Positions 59,996 to 64,000 of a stretch of 64,000 bases of DNA are shown here, one piece after another (the first letter of the stretch is position 1; each line of letters begins with the position of its first letter). The stretch is from NCBI RefSeq assembly GCF_050717535.1, contig NZ_JBOITM010000083.1, positions 9,824-73,823 of the forward strand, read 5' to 3'. This DNA comes from Clostridium_AD sp050717535. Its GTDB lineage: Bacteria; Bacillota; Clostridia; Clostridiales; Clostridiaceae. The notes under the pieces are model-generated. The model did no database searches and was not told the origin of the DNA. It saw nothing but the letters and a program-made list of their open reading frames with translations. The translations under genes were made by a program, and so were the position numbers.

Positions 59996-60868
59996 ATGGT
60001 AGAGGGATTTGCACCAATAGTAGATGAAAACTGTGAAATATTAATTTTAGGTACTATGCCAAGTGTAGAGTCTTTAACGAAACAAGAATACTATGCGTTT
60101 GAGAGAAATCAATTTTGGAAAATTATATTTTCTATATTGGATGAAGAGATAGCTGTTGACTATGAATGTAAGAAAGCAATTTTATTGAATAATAAGATTG
60201 CTATTTGGGATGTACTAAAAAGTTGTGATAGAGAAAATAGTAGTGATTCTAACATTAAAAATCCTGTAGCAAATGATTTTAATTCTCTATTTATTAAGTA
60301 TCCTAATTTAAAGGATATTTATTTTAATGGTAAAAAGGCAGAAGCCCTTTATAGAAAGTTAGTAGGTAATAATGTAAATAATGATGATTTAAGGCTATTC
60401 AATTTACCATCTACAAGCCCCGCTAATGCAGTGAAATTAGAAGCTAAGGTAAATGAATGGATACGAATACTATTACCACTTAAGGGGTGGATTAACACCG
60501 ATATTTTAAGCATCAATGCTTGTGTTGGTGGATATGGTGGTGCGTCGTACCAAGTAGATATAGATATACCCAATAGGGTAGCCGATTATAAATATATGGA
60601 ATTTGGGTATGAATTGACAGTTGAAAAAAAAATAAAACTTTTGCAACATAAATTAATAAAGTTTATATCTGGATTAGAAAAGAATAAAGTATTTAAATGG
60701 AAAAACTCTTATGAACCTTTACATCCAGTTTGTGATGGGACAAGTTGGAGTGTACATATCGTTACAAAGGACAAGAATTATTCTTTTGAAGGGAACAATG
60801 AATATCCAAAAGAATGGAGTAAATTTTGTAAAGATATTAGGTTATTAATTAATGAGGAGTTTTTTTAA
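59996..60868 (+). CDS. DNA-deoxyinosine glycosylase-like (UDG family 6) protein with extra C-terminal domain
   Basis: The N-terminal 165 residues match the hypoxanthine-DNA glycosylase branch of the uracil-DNA glycosylase superfamily: ILILGTMPSVESLTKQEYYAFERNQFWKII, IAIWDVLKSCDRENS with the following N-rich segment, and LPSTSPANA. Such enzymes remove deaminated bases, mainly hypoxanthine. The C-terminal about 125 residues (from INTDILSINACVGGYGGASYQVD) are not part of the usual enzyme (about 165-180 residues) and are not recognised. The gene is co-directional with qatABCD. A weak GTGGGTAAAAGG box lies before the ATG. Confidence 0.75.
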   Translation: MVEGFAPIVDENCEILILGTMPSVESLTKQEYYAFERNQFWKIIFSILDEEIAVDYECKKAILLNNKIAIWDVLKSCDRENSSDSNIKNPVANDFNSLFIKYPNLKDIYFNGKKAEALYRKLVGNNVNNDDLRLFNLPSTSPANAVKLEAKVNEWIRILLPLKGWINTDILSINACVGGYGGASYQVDIDIPNRVADYKYMEFGYELTVEKKIKLLQHKLIKFISGLEKNKVFKWKNSYEPLHPVCDGTSWSVHIVTKDKNYSFEGNNEYPKEWSKFCKDIRLLINEEFF

Positions 60869-60880
60869 GTTTATTATTTA

Positions 60881-60920
60881 AGTTAAACCAGTGAGATAAA
60901 TATAATCTTACTGGTTTTTG
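60881..60920 (+). terminator. Terminator after the glycosylase-like gene
   Basis: AAACCAGTGAGAT pairs with ATCTTACTGGTTT (one wobble) around AAATATA, followed by TTTTG. The next 230 bases to 61150 are AT-rich and without a gene. Confidence 0.85.
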
Positions 60921-61150
60921 TTATGTTAAAGCCCTTATTTAAGGTTGAAAATAATAAATTATGATAATAATAAACTAAAAGGATGTTGCAGTATTTTCCT
61001 GTTTTATATTAAATGTAGTAAATTCTATGTTTTTTCATATTTTTATAACTTTATTGTAGTATATTACGATTACTTTATATATAATATGGTATAAATATTA
61101 AATAAAAACAGGTGAAGTTGATATTTTCAAATGATAAGGGGGAATTTAAA

Positions 61151-61951
61151 ATGACATGTAGTAACATAAGAAGGGTAACGATTAAAGTGTCCGTAAAAAA
61201 TATTTCTGTGGAACTTCCAAGGGAAGCATATATTGAGTTTGATTCAGAGCATATGGTAGTAGGCAGGATTTCGTTAATACCTAAGGATGTAGTAAAAGAA
61301 ATTGATAAAGTAGTTGCTTCTCTGAGAACTGCATTCTACAACTCTTTAATCGTAGATAGATTGGGGAATAAACCAATATATTATATGACAGATGAAATGA
61401 TTATAGAATTTGAAAAGAAATTTAATGAGTTAAAGGTAGAATTTCAGAGACAAGCAAATGAAATTAATTCAAACTATGGTGTTTTTAAAGATGATTTAAT
61501 AGAAAAAATGATTCCTTGTTTTAAAGAAAAAAGTGTTCAAGATGAAATAATAAAGCGTTTTAGAAAAGTTTTAGTTGCTCCAAATGAATTTTATGAAAAA
61601 ACATTTTCTTTTTCATTTAATGTAGATAAAGAATGTAATTATAATAACAATAAATTTTTATTTTTATTGTTTAGGGAGAAAATACTTAGTGAAATGGAAG
61701 GTGTAGCAAGTAAACTTATTGAGACAGCTAATGTTGATGGAAAGTTAAATGTTAGAAGCCTTAGACGAATTGAAAAACTAATCAAAGACTCTAAAAATGC
61801 TAATGCAGATGGAGATAAAACTATAATTTCACTGATTGATACTTTTGAAAGTTTACAAACTTTAAATATTGAACAACCTAAAATTGCATATGAAAAAGTT
61901 AAGGAAATAAATAAAATAATATCACAGGAAATTACAAAAATACGTCATTGA
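61151..61951 (+). CDS. Protein of unknown function, mostly helical
   Basis: I do not recognise this 266-residue product. It starts TCSNIRRVTIKVSVKNISVELP (strand-rich, about 45 residues) and continues as long helices with charged residues, ending EINKIISQEITKIRH. No membrane segment, signal or catalytic motif. AAGGGGG at 61136-61142 supports ATG 61151; the open frame runs back to 61112 without a better box. It has its own terminator and lies in the accessory island. Confidence 0.6.
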   Translation: MTCSNIRRVTIKVSVKNISVELPREAYIEFDSEHMVVGRISLIPKDVVKEIDKVVASLRTAFYNSLIVDRLGNKPIYYMTDEMIIEFEKKFNELKVEFQRQANEINSNYGVFKDDLIEKMIPCFKEKSVQDEIIKRFRKVLVAPNEFYEKTFSFSFNVDKECNYNNNKFLFLLFREKILSEMEGVASKLIETANVDGKLNVRSLRRIEKLIKDSKNANADGDKTIISLIDTFESLQTLNIEQPKIAYEKVKEINKIISQEITKIRH

Positions 61952-61954
61952 TTG

Positions 61955-61985
61955 AAAAAGCACAACTATATTGTGCTTTTTTCTA
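61955..61985 (+). terminator. Terminator of the unknown gene at 61.2 kb
   Basis: Stem AAAAGCACAA/TTGTGCTTTT with loop CTATA, then TTCTATTT. Placed four bases after the stop codon. The following 250 bases (61986-62240) show no gene. Confidence 0.9.
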
Positions 61986-62241
61986 TTTACCTATTAATTT
62001 TAATTTCTTTCTTGTTTAACTAAACTATAATTTAGAAAAATGGAATTAATATGGCAATATGCGGGGGTATATGTTTTAAATATAATGAAGCTTTATAAGA
62101 TTATGGTCTTAGAGCAAGGGACATATAAAGAGGCTAACAGCCAAGCATTTCAAATATATATTTTATTGACTTGAATTATTTAAAATATATAATTAATTGA
62201 CTAAAGAGAACATATAAAAATCTGTTGTTTATTGACAAATA

Positions 62242-62270
62242 TTTACAATAAGTGACTTTTGTGCTATAAT
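62242..62270 (+). promoter_or_regulatory. Promoter of the small-gene cluster at 62.3 kb
   Basis: -35 TTTACA (62242-62247) and -10 TATAAT (62265-62270) with a 17-base spacer. Confidence 0.7.
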
Positions 62271-62307
62271 CTATTTTGTATAACCTGAATTAGAGGGGGA
62301 ATGTAGA

Positions 62308-62361
62308 GTGAGAAAAAAGTATTTTGGAGCTACGGGGTACATTTCTGAACTTGCCTTATGA
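62308..62361 (+). CDS. 17-codon leader-like ORF
   Basis: GTG-started peptide MRKKYFGATGYISELAL, preceded by GAGGGGGAATGTAGA and followed 51 bases later by the next gene. It may be a leader peptide or a small secreted/interacting peptide. Evidence is only the box, the promoter upstream and the position. Confidence 0.3.
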   Translation: MRKKYFGATGYISELAL

Positions 62362-62412
62362 TTGTACTTAGGATGCCTTGTAAAAGCAATAATATGAGGT
62401 TAGGAGATGATT

Positions 62413-62691
62413 ATGTATTATAATCTAACATTACAACCAGACGGTCTAATATGTGTTTTGGAAGCCGAAAAATTACATGAGGGACTTATTAATTTATTCT
62501 TTAAGCTTACAGGGTACAATAGAGATAAAGAATTTGTGTTTAATGGTATGCTAACAGATTCACCGTTTCAAATGAATGATATAATGATTATTCCCTTAAA
62601 GGAAGTAACGGATATTTTTTCTTTTTTAGAAGATGATTTTTTGAAGGGTGATTTATACCAAGAGTTTAAAAATAAGATTGAGGAGATGTAA
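62413..62691 (+). CDS. Small acidic protein of unknown function
   Basis: A 92-residue product with no family I recognise, alternating strands and helices, acidic, without membrane segments (YYNLTLQPDGLICVLEAEKL at the start). TTAGGAGATG precedes ATG 62413. It shares a promoter with the short ORF and is closed by a terminator. Confidence 0.5.
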   Translation: MYYNLTLQPDGLICVLEAEKLHEGLINLFFKLTGYNRDKEFVFNGMLTDSPFQMNDIMIIPLKEVTDIFSFLEDDFLKGDLYQEFKNKIEEM

Positions 62692-62762
62692 AAGAGTGGG
62701 TGGCAAAGTGAGAAGAAAATACAAAAAAACTATTAAAGTAATAAAATTAAATAAGTATGGGG

Positions 62763-62800
62763 AAAGCACTTGCTGTTATAAAAACAAAGCAAGTGCTTTT
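62763..62800 (+). terminator. Terminator of the 62.4 kb gene
   Basis: AAAGCACTTGCT pairs perfectly with AGCAAGTGCTTT around a 13-base loop, followed by T and ATTATTTT. Confidence 0.88.
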
Positions 62801-62913
62801 ATTATTTTCAATAAAGTTTAGAAGTAAACATTATTGAATCAATCAGCAGTGCGGCCAAAGTATTAATCGGACAGATGCATGTGAGAAAACATAAAATAAC
62901 AGGAGAGATTATT

Positions 62914-63126
62914 ATGAATAGAAGAGAAAGATTAAAAATAATGGTAAATATTATATGTCGCATGGGAATAATTTTATCAAATGTCGGGTTATTTTTATGC
63001 AGTATATTAATGTTTAGAGGGATAATAACTAAACAGGGTGATATTATAATATTTTCAGTACAAGTTTTTATTATATTTATGATTACCTTACAATTAAGCA
63101 AATATTTTAAAAATTACTTAGATTAA
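62914..63126 (+). CDS. Small two-helix membrane protein
   Basis: A 70-residue protein with a basic N-terminus (NRRERLKIM) and two hydrophobic segments (about residues 10-32 and 43-62). No function can be assigned. AACAGGAGAG precedes ATG 62914; upstream in-frame starts lack a box. A terminator follows at 63180. Confidence 0.5.
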   Translation: MNRRERLKIMVNIICRMGIILSNVGLFLCSILMFRGIITKQGDIIIFSVQVFIIFMITLQLSKYFKNYLD

Positions 63127-63179
63127 TAAGACAGTACCAAGTAAGAAGGAAGAAGAAACCAAAGTCATAAAAAAGTTTT

Positions 63180-63208
63180 ATACTCTGAGAAATTCAGAGT
63201 ATTTTTTA
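63180..63208 (+). terminator. Terminator after the small membrane protein gene
   Basis: ATACTCTGA pairs with TCAGAGTAT, loop GAAAT, followed by TTTTTT. Confidence 0.88.
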
Positions 63209-63210
63209 TT

Positions 63211-63696
63211 ACAATAAATTGAGGCATATTTAAGATGTTGATTATATATTTTTTAGAGAACAGAATAATATGGTTCGTTTGTCACATAGAAAAAAACATG
63301 CATTCATGATTTATGACCAATTTTAGGAAATAATGATATAATTAAATAAATTGCCTGTGTCGACCTGTATTTTATTACGTAATACTCTATTTAAAAGAAA
63401 GACAAAGAGATATGATAAAAAGCATATATAGTTAGTCTGCTAAAGACGATAAATATTGATAAGTTAGTAATTGATGGACCGACTTCTATTTTTTTTAGTT
63501 ATGTTGGGGGCAAAAGTTCAAAATATTTGCATTATCCGCTCGAAGGGGATTTATTATTGTAACTACAAGAAACTTCATATTTAAACGTAAGGAATATCAG
63601 TAATTGATGTTTCTTTATTTTTAAAAAATAAAATCGGAATATAGTGTAACATAAATGGTAGTGGTTCGTTTATTAAGTGAAAGGGGTGAGACTTTT
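63211..63696. other. Gene-free stretch before the final sigma factor gene
   Basis: Nearly 490 bases without a convincing reading frame, promoter or repeat. Several stop codons interrupt all frames. It may be decayed sequence. Confidence 0.5.
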
Positions 63697-64000
63697 GTGA
63701 AAAATGATGAGTTTGAGATTTTATACAACAGATATAGTACAGAATTATATATTTACGCACTTTCCCTATGTAAAGACCATCATTTATCCCAAGACTTAGT
63801 AAGTGAAACCTTCTGCAAAGCCTTATTATCTATTGACATCAACCAGCATTATATTAAATTTTGGATGTTTAGAGTGTGTAAAAATCTATATTTAGACTAT
63901 TTAAGGAAAAATAAATACTTACAGGATATTGATATAAATTTTAATAAACTATTAGTTGAAGAAAATGCATTAGAAAAAATCATATTAAGTGAAGAACGCA
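63697..64000 (+). CDS. ECF-type sigma factor, 5' part
   Basis: Sigma-70 region 2 protein cut by the window end; 101 residues are visible. ALSLCKDHHLSQDLVSETFCKALLS and FWMFRVCKNLYLDYLRKNKYL match region 2 of ECF factors. AAGGGGTGAG precedes GTG 63697. Region 4 lies outside the window, so the subgroup cannot be given. It may belong to the accessory island or to the flanking chromosome. Confidence 0.75.
   Translation, partial: MKNDEFEILYNRYSTELYIYALSLCKDHHLSQDLVSETFCKALLSIDINQHYIKFWMFRVCKNLYLDYLRKNKYLQDIDINFNKLLVEENALEKIILSEER

Noticed and set aside
62232..62270. TTGACA at 62232 as -35 for the TATAAT at 62265
   Set aside because: The spacer would be 27 bases; TTTACA at 62242 gives 17.
62708..62821. 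37-codon GTG-started frame before the 62.76 kb terminator
   Set aside because: A third of its codons form the terminator hairpin and the box is poor, so it is more likely untranslated 3' sequence.

Overview
The window comes from an AT-rich, low-GC Gram-positive anaerobe, very probably a Clostridium sensu stricto that ferments amino acids. Supporting signs are the clostridial spc/alpha ribosomal gene order, strong AAGGAGG-type ribosome binding sites with frequent GTG/TTG starts, butyrate genes, a ferredoxin-type 2-oxoacid oxidoreductase, and a complete methylaspartate pathway of glutamate fermentation like that of C. tetanomorphum, C. cochlearium and C. tetani. Species cannot be named from this window.

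Layout. (1) 1-10.7 kb is the end of the ribosomal protein region: rplO (partial), secY, adk, a map gene cut to its N-terminal half, a KOW protein, infA, rpmJ, rpsM, rpsK, rpsD, rpoA, rplQ, then the ECF transporter core (ecfA1, ecfA2, ecfT), truA, rplM and rpsI. (2) 10.9-13.8 kb holds a Na/phosphate cotransporter, cwlD and a small membrane protein. (3) 14.0-26.7 kb is the glutamate fermentation block. A GntR regulator with palindromic sites inside its own promoter is followed by glutamate mutase (glmS, glmL, glmE), methylaspartate ammonia-lyase, a two-subunit mesaconate hydratase and citramalate lyase (citDEF-like), then citC, citX and citG for making and charging the lyase prosthetic group. 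Together they convert glutamate through 3-methylaspartate, mesaconate and citramalate to acetate and pyruvate. (4) 26.7-30.7 kb has an L,D-transpeptidase without a visible signal peptide, a sigma/anti-sigma pair and a TPR membrane protein. (5) 30.8-37.9 kb has thioredoxin with a reductase that looks ferredoxin-dependent, a SleB-type hydrolase behind a c-di-AMP riboswitch, and the c-di-AMP synthase cdaA with cdaR. (6) 38-44.8 kb is buk-ptb-buk, an ATPase and a four-subunit 2-oxoacid:ferredoxin oxidoreductase, which would turn 2-oxoacids into acyl-CoA and then into acid plus ATP. (7) 45-50.8 kb leads to glmM and to glmS under its ribozyme.

(8) From 50.85 kb to the window end lies an accessory island beginning 22 bp after the glmS stop codon, the classical attTn7 position. 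It opens with a Tn7-type end of five TnsB-like sites at an exact 20-bp period, then tnsA (catalytic Glu apparently replaced by Lys) and tnsB (C-terminus lost). tnsB is interrupted in frame by what looks like a second, 935-bp mini-element with its own R-like and L-like ends and no clear genes. Behind it are a complete qatABCD anti-phage operon, small unknown genes, a DNA-deoxyinosine-glycosylase-like protein fused to an unknown domain, further unknown genes and the start of an ECF-type sigma factor. The far end of the Tn7-like element was not found in the window.

Other notable items are two copies of a 180-230 bp palindromic repeat family (29.2 and 44.8 kb), a CsoR/CstR-like operator at trxA, and structured leaders at rplM and glmM. 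No tRNA, rRNA or CRISPR array was seen.
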